Assembly: GCF_001247745.1 (NCBI RefSeq) | Contig: NZ_LAIR01000002.1 | Location: 558,001 to 622,000 of the forward strand | Reading direction: 5' to 3' | Length of the DNA: 64,000 nucleotides | Source: Luteipulveratus halotolerans | GTDB lineage: Bacteria > Actinomycetota > Actinomycetes > Actinomycetales > Dermatophilaceae | Shown: positions 1 to 10,700 of the stretch, piece after piece | Layout of the letters: each line of letters opens with the position of its first letter | Position numbering within the stretch: the first letter of the stretch is position 1 | Notes under the pieces: generated by a model | What the model saw: the letters and a program-made list of their open reading frames with translations, nothing else | Databases searched by the model: none | Told to the model about the DNA's origin: nothing | Made by a program: the position numbers and the translations under genes

Positions 1-20
1 CACTACCGCTGGTGACGTCT

Positions 21-57
21 CGTACGCCGGTCGCGCAGCTCGCGTGACCGGCGTACG
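21..57 (+). other. Hairpin upstream of fusA
   Basis: A perfect 12-bp inverted repeat (CGTACGCCGGTC at 21-32, its complement at 46-57) surrounds a 13-nt loop in the leader between the expected upstream rpsG and fusA. No T-run follows, so it is not a typical intrinsic terminator. Its outer bases are nearly the same as those of the hairpin between rpsQ and rplN, which suggests a repeated element or a transcript-processing signal. Confidence 0.6.
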
Positions 58-119
58 AACCGCCTGCACACTGCAGTAACCCGCCCCACCCGGCCCGCAA
101 GAGACGAGAAGAGACTCAC

Positions 120-2234
120 GTGGCACTCGACGTGCTGACCGACCTGAAGAAGGTCCGCAACATCGGCATCATGGCGCACATCGATGCCGGTAAGACGACG
201 ACGACCGAGCGCATCCTGTTCTACACCGGCGTCAACCACAAGATCGGTGAGACGCACGACGGTGCCTCCACGACCGACTGGATGGAGCAGGAGAAGGAGC
301 GGGGCATCACCATCACCTCCGCTGCTGTCACCTCCTTCTGGGACGGCACCCAGATCAACATCATCGACACCCCCGGTCACGTGGACTTCACGGTCGAGGT
401 CGAGCGCTCGCTGCGCGTCCTCGACGGCGCGGTCGCGGTGTTCGACGGCAAGGAGGGCGTCGAGCCCCAGTCCGAGACCGTGTGGCGTCAGGCCGACAAG
501 TACGACGTCCCCCGCATCGCGTTCGTCAACAAGATGGACAAGATGGGCGCCGACTTCTACTTCACCGTGCAGACGGTCAAGGACCGCCTGGGTGCCGAGC
601 CGCTCGTGCTGCAGCTCCCCATCGGTGCCGAGGCCGACTTCATCGGTGTCGTCGACCTGCTTGAGATGCGTGCGCTGGTGTGGCCGGGTGACGCCAAGGG
701 TGACGTCACCATGGGCGCCAAGTACGAGATTCAGGAGATCCCGGACGACCTCAAGGCCAAGGCCGAGGAGTACCGCAACCACCTGGTCGAGCGCGTCGCC
801 GAGTCCGACGACGACCTGATGGAGAAGTACCTCGGTGGCGAGGAGCTCACGGTCGACGAGCTCAAGGCGGGCATCCGCAAGCTCACGGTCAACTCCGAGC
901 TCTACCCGATCCTGTGCGGTTCGGCGTTCAAGAACCGTGGTGTGCAGCCGATGCTCGACGCGGTCGTCGACTTCCTGCCGTCGCCGCTGGACGTCCCCCC
1001 GATGATCGGTCACAAGCCGGGCTCGGAGGACGAGGAGATCACCCGTGCGCCGAGCAAGGACGAGCCGTTCTCGGCCCTGGCCTTCAAGGTCGCGGCGCAC
1101 CCGTTCTTCGGCACCCTGACGTTCATCCGCGTGTACTCCGGTCGCATCGCCGCCGGCAGCGCCGTGGTGAACTCCACCAAGGGCAAGAAGGAGCGCGTCG
1201 GCAAGCTCTTCCAGATGCACGCCAACAAGGAGAACCCGGTCGAGGAGGCCGTCGCCGGTCACATCTACGCGGCGATCGGTCTGAAGGACACGACCACCGG
1301 TGACACGCTGTGCGACCCGCAGGACCAGATCGTCCTGGAGTCCATGAGCTTCCCGGAGCCGGTCATCCACGTGGCCATCGAGCCCAAGACCAAGGGTGAC
1401 CAGGAGAAGCTCTCCACCGCCATCCAGAAGCTCGCGCAGGAGGACCCGACGTTCTCGGTCCACCTGGACGAGGAGACCGGCCAGACCGTCATCGGCGGTA
1501 TGGGCGAGCTCCACCTCGACATCCTGGTCGACCGCATGAAGCGGGAGTTCAAGGTCGAGGCCAACGTCGGTGCGCCCCAGGTCGCCTACCGCGAGACCAT
1601 CCGCCGTGCGGTCGAGAAGTACGACTACACGCACAAGAAGCAGACCGGTGGTTCGGGCCAGTTCGCCAAGGTGCAGGTCACCTTCGCGCCGCTGGAGACC
1701 ACCGAGGGCGAGCTGTACGAGTTCGAGAACGCGGTCACCGGTGGCCGCATCCCGCGCGAGTACATCCCCTCGGTCGACCAGGGCATCCAGGAGGCCATGC
1801 AGCTCGGTGTCCTCGCCGGCTACCCGCTGGTCGGTGTCAAGGCGACGCTGCTCGACGGTGCCTACCACGACGTCGACTCCTCGGAGATGGCGTTCAAGAT
1901 CGCCGGCTCGATGGCCCTCAAGGAGGCCGTTCGCAAGGCCGACCCGGTCCTGCTCGAGCCGATGATGGCCGTCGAGGTGCGTACGCCCGAGGACTACATG
2001 GGTGACGTCATCGGCGACATCAACGCGCGTCGTGGTCAGATCCAGTCCATGGAGGACATCAGCGGCGCCAAGGTCGTCAAGGGCCTGGTTCCGCTGTCGG
2101 AGATGTTCGGGTATGTCGGTGACCTGCGTTCCAAGACGCAGGGTCGTGCCAACTACACGATGCAGTTCGACTCCTACGCTGAGGTTCCTCGGAACGTCGC
2201 GGAGGAGATCATCAAGAAGATCCGGGGCGAGTGA
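120..2234 (+). CDS. fusA: Translation elongation factor G
   Basis: GTPase that moves tRNA and mRNA through the ribosome after peptide bond formation and helps recycle ribosomes. At 704 residues it is full length. The G domain shows AHIDAGKT (19-26), DTPGHVD (83-89) and NKMD (137-140); the later EF-G domains follow, with GRIPREYIPSVDQG in domain IV. Translation starts at GTG, in the frame that gives the usual MALDVLTDLKKVRNIGIMAH start. It would normally be preceded by rpsL and rpsG, which lie outside the window, and is followed 90 bp later by tuf, the usual str operon order. Confidence 0.98.
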   Translation: MALDVLTDLKKVRNIGIMAHIDAGKTTTTERILFYTGVNHKIGETHDGASTTDWMEQEKERGITITSAAVTSFWDGTQINIIDTPGHVDFTVEVERSLRVLDGAVAVFDGKEGVEPQSETVWRQADKYDVPRIAFVNKMDKMGADFYFTVQTVKDRLGAEPLVLQLPIGAEADFIGVVDLLEMRALVWPGDAKGDVTMGAKYEIQEIPDDLKAKAEEYRNHLVERVAESDDDLMEKYLGGEELTVDELKAGIRKLTVNSELYPILCGSAFKNRGVQPMLDAVVDFLPSPLDVPPMIGHKPGSEDEEITRAPSKDEPFSALAFKVAAHPFFGTLTFIRVYSGRIAAGSAVVNSTKGKKERVGKLFQMHANKENPVEEAVAGHIYAAIGLKDTTTGDTLCDPQDQIVLESMSFPEPVIHVAIEPKTKGDQEKLSTAIQKLAQEDPTFSVHLDEETGQTVIGGMGELHLDILVDRMKREFKVEANVGAPQVAYRETIRRAVEKYDYTHKKQTGGSGQFAKVQVTFAPLETTEGELYEFENAVTGGRIPREYIPSVDQGIQEAMQLGVLAGYPLVGVKATLLDGAYHDVDSSEMAFKIAGSMALKEAVRKADPVLLEPMMAVEVRTPEDYMGDVIGDINARRGQIQSMEDISGAKVVKGLVPLSEMFGYVGDLRSKTQGRANYTMQFDSYAEVPRNVAEEIIKKIRGE

Positions 2235-2324
2235 CGCGCTCGCGCGTCAGCCCACCGGTAAGGAAAGAGAACACCCACCCGGCGCCGCCCCGGCGTCAGA
2301 AACAGTCCTTGAAGGAGGACCACA

Positions 2325-3518
<1,194 letters not shown>

Positions 3519-3544
3519 TCTCTCGCTGCTGAGGCAGCATCACG

Positions 3545-3579
3545 AAAGGCCCCGAGTCCTCACGGACTCGGGGCCTTTT
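3545..3579 (+). terminator. Intrinsic terminator after tuf
   Basis: A perfect 15-bp stem (3545-3559 with 3564-3578) has the tetraloop TCAC and ends in TTTT. It closes the fusA-tuf unit and probably also stops the convergent response-regulator transcript arriving from the other side. Its core GGCCCCGAGTCC is identical to that of the terminator at 6015-6050. Confidence 0.92.
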
Positions 3580-3596
3580 GCTGTGCCCTGCACTCC

Positions 3597-4253
3597 CTAG
3601 CCGGCTCCCATGCGTCTGGTGTCGTAGGCCCAGATCGCGACCTCGACGCGGTTGCGGGCGCCCAGCTTGGCCATCAGCGACGCGACGTGGGACTTGACCG
3701 TGCTGAGGCCGACGAAGAGCTCCATGGCGATCTCGGCGTTGGTCCGCCCGCGTGCCACGAGCGCGAGCACCTGCTCCTCGCGTTCGGTGAGCGGGTCGAT
3801 GGGCTGGACCGGTGCAGCGGGTGTCTGGCCGACGAAGGTGGCGAGGAGCCTGCGCGTGACGTTCGGGGCGATCATCGCGTCTCCGGTGGCTGCCGCGTGG
3901 ATCGCCTGCACGAGCAGGTCGGGCCCGGCGTCCTTGAGGAGGAACCCGCGGGCGCCGGCGCGCAGGGCCCCGAGGACGTACTCGTCGAGGTCGAACGTCG
4001 TGATCACGACGACCGCCAACGGATCGGCCACCTGCGGCCCGGCCAGGCGCCGCGTCACCTCGACGCCGTCGAGGCCGGGCATCCGGATGTCGACCAGGAC
4101 GACGTCCGGCCGCAGCCGGGTCGCCAGGTCGAGCGCCGCGATCCCGTCCGCGGCTTCACCCACGACCTCGAGGTCGGGCTGGGCGCCGAGGATCATCACC
4201 AGCCCGGTCCGGACCAGGTCCTGGTCGTCGGCCACGACCACCCGGATGCTCAT
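3597..4253 (-). CDS. LuxR/NarL-family response regulator
   Basis: DNA-binding response regulator of 218 residues. The receiver domain (1-120) has acidic residues D9/D10, the phospho-acceptor D55 in VDIRMPG, T85/T86 and K107. A LuxR-type HTH (155-205) carries LTEREEQVLALVARG and the recognition helix around STVKSHV. I chose the ATG at 4253, giving MSIRVVVADD, because it overlaps the stop codon of the sensor kinase (ATGA); a longer reading extends into the kinase gene without receiver-like sequence. It pairs with the adjacent kinase. The target genes are unknown. Confidence 0.93.
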   Translation of the reverse strand: MSIRVVVADDQDLVRTGLVMILGAQPDLEVVGEAADGIAALDLATRLRPDVVLVDIRMPGLDGVEVTRRLAGPQVADPLAVVVITTFDLDEYVLGALRAGARGFLLKDAGPDLLVQAIHAAATGDAMIAPNVTRRLLATFVGQTPAAPVQPIDPLTEREEQVLALVARGRTNAEIAMELFVGLSTVKSHVASLMAKLGARNRVEVAIWAYDTRRMGAG

Positions 4254-5389
4254 ACCTGCGTCTCCACCGGGAGCACGGCCTCGACCACCCAGCCGCCGTC
4301 CGGTCCCGGTCCGGCGCACAGCGACCCGCCCAGGAGGTGCGCGCGTTCGGCCATGCCGAGCAGGCCGAAGCCGGGCTCTGCGGCCGGCCCGGGTTGGGCC
4401 TGGCCGTCGTCGCTGACCCGCAGGGTGACGGAGTGGCTCTCCCGGCGTACCTCGATCCCGACTCGGGTCGCACCGCGGGCGTGGCGTGCCGCGTTGGTCA
4501 GCGACTCCTGCGCGAGCCGGTAGAGCGCAACGTCCACAGCCGGGGCCAGCCGCGACAACGAACCCTCCAGGGAGACCTCGACGACGGGCGTCGTACCGGT
4601 GCTCGCGAGTGCGGAGAGGTCGGCGACACCGGGCTGCGGTGCGTAGACGACGGTGCTGTCCTCACGCAGCACCCGCACCATCGATCGCATCTCCTCCAGG
4701 GTGCGCGACGCCTCGGCCTCGATCGCGGACAGGATCTCGGTGGCCTTCTCGGGCTGCACGCGGGCGACCACGCCACCGGCCTGCGCCTGCACCGCGATGG
4801 CCGACACGTGGTGGGCCACCGTGTCGTGCAGCTCGCGGGCCAGTGCCACCCGCTCCTGGTTGCGGATCTCGCGCTGCTGGCGTCGCCACAGGTCGGCGCG
4901 GTAGCGGAACAGCACGGCGAGGGCGATCACGAGCAGCAGCAGCACGCTTCCGCCGAAGACCTCGGCCCCGTCGGCGGAGCTCGCGTACATCCCCAGTGCG
5001 GCGACGACTGTCACGAACGCCGTTCCGATGACGATCTCCGGGCCCGAGCCCCATCGCACCAGGGAGTAGAGCAGGAGCAGAACGGCCATCATGGCGGACA
5101 GGCCCAGGTCGCCAGGGTGGGCCGTGAGCTGGAGGACCGACAGCAGGCCGGCGACGCCCCACCCGGCCACGGCCGTGGTCAGGGGATGCTGTCGCCGCCA
5201 GAGCACAGCGGGCACCAGCGCGAGGGCGAGCACCGTGACCAGGGGTCGCCAGGCTACGTCGGGCCGGAAGGCGCCCTCGATGACGGCGGCAGCAGCGAGC
5301 AGTCCGACCAGCAGCCCGTCGAGGCGGCCGACGGGCGGGGCGTCAGCGGGCCGCGGCTCGCGCCAGAGGGAGTGCCGGACGGAGACCAC
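4250..5389 (-). CDS. NarL-type sensor histidine kinase
   Basis: Membrane sensor kinase of 379 residues for the response regulator that overlaps its stop codon. About four to five hydrophobic segments occupy residues 25-162 and are typical of the intramembrane-sensing kinases. The HisKA_3 dimerisation helix follows with LARELHDTVAHHVSAIAVQ, where H188 is the predicted phosphorylation site. The C-terminal ATPase has the N box ESLTNAARHA and G boxes (VSDDG, GFGLLGMAERA). It starts at GTG. The signal sensed cannot be told from sequence. Confidence 0.92.
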   Translation of the reverse strand: MVSVRHSLWREPRPADAPPVGRLDGLLVGLLAAAAVIEGAFRPDVAWRPLVTVLALALVPAVLWRRQHPLTTAVAGWGVAGLLSVLQLTAHPGDLGLSAMMAVLLLLYSLVRWGSGPEIVIGTAFVTVVAALGMYASSADGAEVFGGSVLLLLVIALAVLFRYRADLWRRQQREIRNQERVALARELHDTVAHHVSAIAVQAQAGGVVARVQPEKATEILSAIEAEASRTLEEMRSMVRVLREDSTVVYAPQPGVADLSALASTGTTPVVEVSLEGSLSRLAPAVDVALYRLAQESLTNAARHARGATRVGIEVRRESHSVTLRVSDDGQAQPGPAAEPGFGLLGMAERAHLLGGSLCAGPGPDGGWVVEAVLPVETQV

Positions 5390-5550
5390 CGCCTCAGCCT
5401 AGGGATCGGCGGGCACTGGCGTACCGGCCGAAAGTACGACCGCTACGCCGTTCCATCGGCTGCAGGACTCCGGCCTCCGGGCTGATGTGACGGCCGGTGG
5501 CGCGCACGATCGTGGACCTGCCGATCCTAAACGACCCTCAGGAGCCCGCG

Positions 5551-6000
5551 ATGCGACCACGTCGACCCACCACCGCTCTCGATGAGCAACCCGTCCCGGT
5601 GAGAGCCAAGCTCGCCGCTGCGTGGACCGCTTTCATGCTCCTGTACGCGTATGTGGACATCCTCAACTTCTTCACCCCCGGCGTGGTCGAGGACATCCTC
5701 GACGGCACGGTCTTCGAGTTCGACCTCTCCCAGGCCTTCTCGGTCACGGCGCTGACCCTGATGGCCGCCCCGATCCTGATGATCGTGCTGGTGATGACGC
5801 TGCCCGCGAGGGTGAACCGGCCGGCCAATCTCGTAGTGGCAGCGGCGTACGTCCCCGTCACGGCCTTCAACCTGGCGGGTGAGTCGTGGCTGTACTTCTA
5901 CGGACTCGGCGTCGTGCTCGAGCTGGTCGTTCTCGCCCTGATCCTGCGGTACGCCTGGACCTGGCCACGGACCACGCAGGTCGCCTCCTCGGTGTGCTGA
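5551..6000 (+). CDS. Small membrane protein, DUF6326-like
   Basis: A 149-residue integral membrane protein with four hydrophobic segments, probably spanning the membrane four times, with LLYAYVDILNFFTPG in the first segment. It resembles the uncharacterised DUF6326 group of actinobacterial membrane proteins; no activity is known. I use the ATG at 5551, six bases after CAGGAG, rather than the GTG at 5497 that gives a longer reading. It is divergent from the kinase gene, and a strong stem-loop terminator follows directly. Confidence 0.75.
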   Translation: MRPRRPTTALDEQPVPVRAKLAAAWTAFMLLYAYVDILNFFTPGVVEDILDGTVFEFDLSQAFSVTALTLMAAPILMIVLVMTLPARVNRPANLVVAAAYVPVTAFNLAGESWLYFYGLGVVLELVVLALILRYAWTWPRTTQVASSVC

Positions 6001-6014
6001 GCCGACCACCACCG

Positions 6015-6050
6015 ACACGGCCCCGAGTCCATGAGGACTCGGGGCCGTGT
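6015..6050. terminator. Bidirectional stem-loop terminator
   Basis: A perfect 16-bp stem (6015-6030 with 6035-6050) with loop ATGA lies between two convergent genes, the small membrane protein and the lipoprotein. No T-run is present, but the position and the stem, which shares GGCCCCGAGTCC with the tuf terminator, support a terminator serving both strands. Confidence 0.85.
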
Positions 6051-6074
6051 CGCGTGCCCTGGGAGGAGGTCAGG

Positions 6075-6929
6075 TCACGAGCCGACGTAGCACTTGGTGG
6101 CGTGGAAGCTCGGCGGGGCGTCGAACAGGGTGACCTTGAACGGCGTCCAGGTCGGCGCGTTGATCCGGTCGACGGCGCTGTTGCCGGCGACCACGGTGCC
6201 CGCGCCGTCGCTGCAGATCGCGTTCAGGGTGGTGACCGAGCCCTTGCCGTCGGTCTTGTAGCGGCCGGACACCGTGGCGGTCTTCATGGTGGAGTCGTAG
6301 CCCGGGGTGATCTGGTCGATCGACGTCACGGTCGCGTAGCTGTTGGCGTCGTTCTCGGTGATGCGCAGGCGCACCTTGGCGACCTTGCCCTCGCTCGGGG
6401 GCGGCAGCTGGCCGGTGGCGCGGGTGATCTTCAGCTCATGGGCCGTGCCGCCGACCGCCATGTTGTCCTTGACGGTCTTGAGCTCCTTGCCGGACGCGTC
6501 GAGCAGGACGTACTCCAGCTTGACCAGGCCGCGCGCGCTCGAGTTCACGTCGAGGACGGCGTAGAACGTGCCGTACTGCCCCTGAGCCTTGGAGTAGCCG
6601 CCGAGCTTCTTGATCGTGATGTCCGTGACCGGGCCGGCCGGGATGGCCGAGGCCTCGGCGTCCAGGCCGCTCTTGTCGCTGGCGTCCTCACGAGAGGAGC
6701 GCGGGGCCGCGGTCGCTGAGCCACCGTCCGTGGTCGACTCGGGCGAGGCGGCCGGCGAGCTGGTCTCGGGGGAGGTGGGCTGCTCAGTGCTGGGCGCCTG
6801 CGTCGCCGAGGACGTCGCGGTCGGGTCGGCAGCGGGAGGTGCGTCCATCTCCTCGTTGCACGCCGTCATGCTGAGCGCGGCGGCCAGGGCGATGGCGGGC
6901 AGGGCGATGGCACGTCGGTGGGTACGCAT
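6075..6929 (-). CDS. Putative lipoprotein of unknown function
   Basis: A 284-residue predicted lipoprotein. The start MRTHRRAIALPAIALAAALS leads to the lipobox MTAC and a cysteine followed by a Ser/Thr/Pro/Ala-rich linker of about 70 residues, then a folded C-terminal domain of about 190 residues rich in beta-strand-like sequence. I do not recognise the domain; it may resemble other secreted actinobacterial beta-sandwich proteins. The ATG at 6929 has AAGGA just upstream, which favours it over an in-frame start 15 codons earlier. Confidence 0.8.
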   Translation of the reverse strand: MRTHRRAIALPAIALAAALSMTACNEEMDAPPAADPTATSSATQAPSTEQPTSPETSSPAASPESTTDGGSATAAPRSSREDASDKSGLDAEASAIPAGPVTDITIKKLGGYSKAQGQYGTFYAVLDVNSSARGLVKLEYVLLDASGKELKTVKDNMAVGGTAHELKITRATGQLPPPSEGKVAKVRLRITENDANSYATVTSIDQITPGYDSTMKTATVSGRYKTDGKGSVTTLNAICSDGAGTVVAGNSAVDRINAPTWTPFKVTLFDAPPSFHATKCYVGS

Positions 6930-7004
6930 GGTGGTGATCCTTCGTGGTGAGTGTGGTGATTCGCAATCGCACACTCCGACGGGAGGCGCGCCCGGATCGG
7001 TTCC

Positions 7005-7772
7005 CTACTGCAAATATCGACGCAGGAGGTAGACGTCCATGACCCAGCCGGCGGCCCGGCGTACGACGTCTCGCTCGGCCTCGACGGCGGGCGCGAGCTC
7101 GCGCAGGTCGCCGTGCAGGAGCGACTCGTGCTCGGTGCCGAGATTGGCGCCCCACCAGATGCGCCAGTCACCCTCGAGCTCGCCGGCGTCGAGGGAGCGG
7201 TTGAGCATGACAACGATGTTGTCGGCGCCGTGTGCGACCTCGTCGGCGAGGCGTCGTCCCGTGGTGACCGTGATCGAGGCGCCGATCTCGTTGAGCACCA
7301 ACCGATGTCGAGCGGCGAGCAGCTGGACCGCGCTGATGCCGGGCAGCACCTCGACGTCGAGCGTGAGGCCGGTCGCGGCGACACGGTCGAGGATGCGCAG
7401 GGTCGAGTCGTAGAACGCCGGGTCGCCCCAGACGAGGAAGCCGACGCGCCGATCGCCATACGGCTCAAGGGCTTTCGCGTACGCCGCCGCGCGGGCAGCG
7501 TGCCAGACCTCGACCGCGTCCTCGTACGACGCCTGGTCGCCGACGTGGTCGGCGCGCCGCTCGCGAGGCGGGTCGTGCACGACCACGGTCTCGACACCAG
7601 GAGCGTGCTCGGCGAGCATCCGTTCGCGCACGTGCACGAGCGGGTCGTCACCCCTGCGCTTGTCGGTGAGCACGATCGCGTCGAGCCTGCGGATCGCTGA
7701 GATCGCCTGCAGCGTCAGGTGATCCGGGCTGCCGCAGCCGATGCCGATGACGCTGACGTGCACCGTGCTCAT
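7005..7772 (-). CDS. cobF: Precorrin-6A synthase (deacetylating)
   Basis: SAM-dependent methyltransferase that methylates C1 of precorrin-5 and releases acetic acid to give precorrin-6A. CobF belongs only to the aerobic cobalamin route, so it marks this pathway as oxygen dependent. The 255-residue tetrapyrrole methylase opens with VIGIGCGSPDHLTLQA (SAM-binding glycine-rich loop), has FLVWGDPAFYDS in the middle and PGISAVQLLA after it. Its ATG overlaps the cobN stop (ATGA), so the two are translationally coupled under the cobN riboswitch. Confidence 0.93.
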   Translation of the reverse strand: MSTVHVSVIGIGCGSPDHLTLQAISAIRRLDAIVLTDKRRGDDPLVHVRERMLAEHAPGVETVVVHDPPRERRADHVGDQASYEDAVEVWHAARAAAYAKALEPYGDRRVGFLVWGDPAFYDSTLRILDRVAATGLTLDVEVLPGISAVQLLAARHRLVLNEIGASITVTTGRRLADEVAHGADNIVVMLNRSLDAGELEGDWRIWWGANLGTEHESLLHGDLRELAPAVEAERDVVRRAAGWVMDVYLLRRYLQ

Positions 7773-10700
7773 CGTTGGTCACGGTCTTCGAGGTCGCCCT
7801 CGAGCTCGAGGTAGACCTGCTGCAGAGCCTCCAGCGTGCCCGGCTCGGGCTCGGCCCACATCTGTCGCTCGTGGGCCTCGTGCAGGCGCTCGACGATGCC
7901 GCGCAGCGCCCACGGGTTGGCCTCACGCATGAACTGCTGATTGGTCTCGTCGAGGGCATACGTCTGGGCGAGGGTCTCGTACATGTGGTCGGTGACGACA
8001 CCCGTGGTGGCGTCGTAGCCGAACAGGTAGTCGACCGTCGCTGCGAGCTCGAACGCCCCCTTGTAGCCGTGCCGCTGCATCGCGGAGATCCAGCGCGGGT
8101 TGACCACACGAGAGCGGAAGACGCGCGAGGTCTCCTGGTCGAGCGATCGCGTACGGACCACGTCGGGCGAGGTCGAGTCGCCGATGTACGCGGCGGGCTC
8201 GGCGCCCGTCAGCGCGCGCACCGTCGCGACCATGCCGCCGTGGTACTGGAAGTAGTCGTCGGAATCGGCGATGTCGTGCTCGCGGGTGTCGGTGTTCTTG
8301 GCGGCCACGGCGATGCGCTTGTACGAGGTGCGCATGTCGTCCTGAGCCGGTACGCCGTCGAGGCCGCGGCCGTAGGCGTAGCCGCCCCAGGTGGTGTAGA
8401 CCTCGGCGAGGTCCTTGTCGTCCCGCCACGACCCGGCCTCGATCAGGGGCAGGATGCCCGCGCCGTACGCACCGGGCTTGGAGCCGAAAATCCTTGTGGT
8501 CGAACGCCGTTCGTCGCCGTGCTCGGCGAGGTCGGCCTGGGCGTGGGCTCGCACGAAGTTCTGGTCGAGCGGCTCATCGAGGGCCGCGACGAGCTGCACG
8601 GCGTCGTCGAGCATCGCGACGACGTGGGGGAAGGCGTCACGGAAGAAGCCCGAGATGCGTACGGTCACGTCGATGCGCGGCCGGCCGAGCTCGTCGAGCG
8701 GGACGACCTGGAGGTCGGTGACGCGGCGCGACTCCTCGTTCCAGACGGGCCGAACTCCCATGAGCGCCAGCACTTCTGCGATGTCGTCACCAGAGGTGCG
8801 CATGGCCGAGGTGCCCCAGACGGACAGCCCGACCGAGCGCGGGTAGTCGCCCGTGTCAGCGACATAACGCTCGATCAACGAAGAGGCGAGCTGCTGGCCG
8901 GTCTCGAACGCGAGCCGGCTCGGCACGGCCTTGGGGTCGACGGTGTAGAAGTTGCGACCGGTCGGCAGCACGTTGACCAGGCCGCGTAGGGGAGAGCCGG
9001 ACGGACCGGCCGGGATGTAGCCGCCGTCGAGAGCGTGCAGGACGTTGGTCAGCTCGTCGGTCGTGCGGGCGAGCCGCGGGACGACCTCGGTGGCTGCGAA
9101 CTCCAGCACCCGGCGTACGTCGGGATCTGCGGAGGGTGCGTGCTCGGCGACGACCGTCGCCGCTGCCGAGGGCGACCAGTCGGCGTCCTCCATCGCCTGC
9201 ACGAGCGTGCGCGCGTGCTGCTCGACCGCGTCGACCGTGCGTGCGTCGGCGCCGCCTTCCTTGAGCCCCAACGCAGTTCGCAGACCGGGCAGGGCACCTG
9301 CCTGGCCGGACCACACCTGCGAGGCGCGCAGGATCGACAGCACCAAGTTCACCCGCGCCTCACCCGTGGGCGACTGCCCGAGGACGTGCAGGCCGTCGCG
9401 GATCTGGGCGTCCTTGACCTCGCACAGCCACCCGTCGACGTGCAGCAGGAAGTCGTCGAACTCCGCATCGTGGGGTCGGTCGTCGAGACCGAGGTCGTGG
9501 TCCATCTTGGCCGCCTGGATGAGCGTCCAGATCTGCGCGCGGATCGCGGGCAGCTTGGCGGGGTCCATCGCGGCGATGTTGGCGTGCTCGTCGAGCAGCT
9601 GCTCCAGGCGGGCGATGTCGCCGTACGACTCGGCCCTCGCCATCGGGGGGATGAGGTGGTCGACGATGGTGGCGTGCGCGCGGCGCTTGGCCTGCGCGCC
9701 CTCACCGGGGTCGTTGATCAGGAACGGGTAGATCAGCGGCATCGAGCCGATTGCGGCGTCGGTCGCGCACGAGGCGGACAGCGCGGCGTTCTTGCCGGGC
9801 AGCCACTCCATCGAGCCGTGCTTGCCGAGGTGAACGACCGCGTGAGCGCCGAAATCCCTTTCGAGCCAACGGTATGCGGCGAGGTAGTGGTGCGACGGCG
9901 GCATGTCGGGGTCGTGATAGATCGCGACGGGGTTCTCGCCGAAGCCGCGGGGCGGCTGGATCATGATGACGACGTTGCCGGCCTGGAGCGTGGCCAGGAC
10001 GATCTCGCCGGCGTCGTTGACGAACAGCTCGCCGGGTGCCTCGCCCCACGTCTCGCGCATCGCGTCGGTGAGGTCGGTGGGCAGGTCGGCGGTCCACGCG
10101 CGGTAGGCGTCGGCGCTGATGCGCACGGTGCTCTCGGTGAGCTGCGCCTGGGTGAGCCACTCCTCGTCCTGGCCGCCCGCGTCGATCATCGCGTGGATGA
10201 GCGCGTTGCCGGCCTCGGTGTCGTCGTCGAGCTCGAGGCCCGGGATGTCGCCGGGCGACCCGAGGTCGTACCCCGCCTCGCGCATCGCACGCAGCAGCCG
10301 GATCGTGGTGACGGGGGTGTCGAGGCCGACGGCGTTGCCGATGCGGCTGTGCTTGGTCGGGTAGGCCGACAGCATCAGCGCGACCTTGCGGTCGGCCGGA
10401 GCGACGTGGCGCAGGCGCGCGTGCCAGACCGCGATCCCCGCGAGACGGCGGCAGCGCTCGGGGTCGGTGACGTAGCCGGGCAGGCCGTCCTCGTCGATCT
10501 CCTTGAACGAGAACGGCACCGTGATGATGCGGCCGTCGAACTCGGGGATCGCGACCTGGTTGGCGGAGTCGAGGGGCGAGACGCCGTCGTCGGAGCCGGC
10601 CCAGTCCTCGCGCGACCAGGTGAGGCACAGCCCTTGCAGGATCGGGATGTCGAGCGCGGCCATCGCGGTGACGTCCCAGGCCTCGTCGTCCTCGCCGGCG

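Noticed and set aside
3..1868. A 621-codon open frame antisense to fusA
   Set aside because: Shadow of fusA; composition is repetitive Leu/Val/Asp/Arg with no recognisable domain.
5390..5550. Possible operator repeats in the kinase/membrane-protein gap
   Set aside because: Short GTACG and GGCCG repeats occur, but no clear symmetrical site was found.
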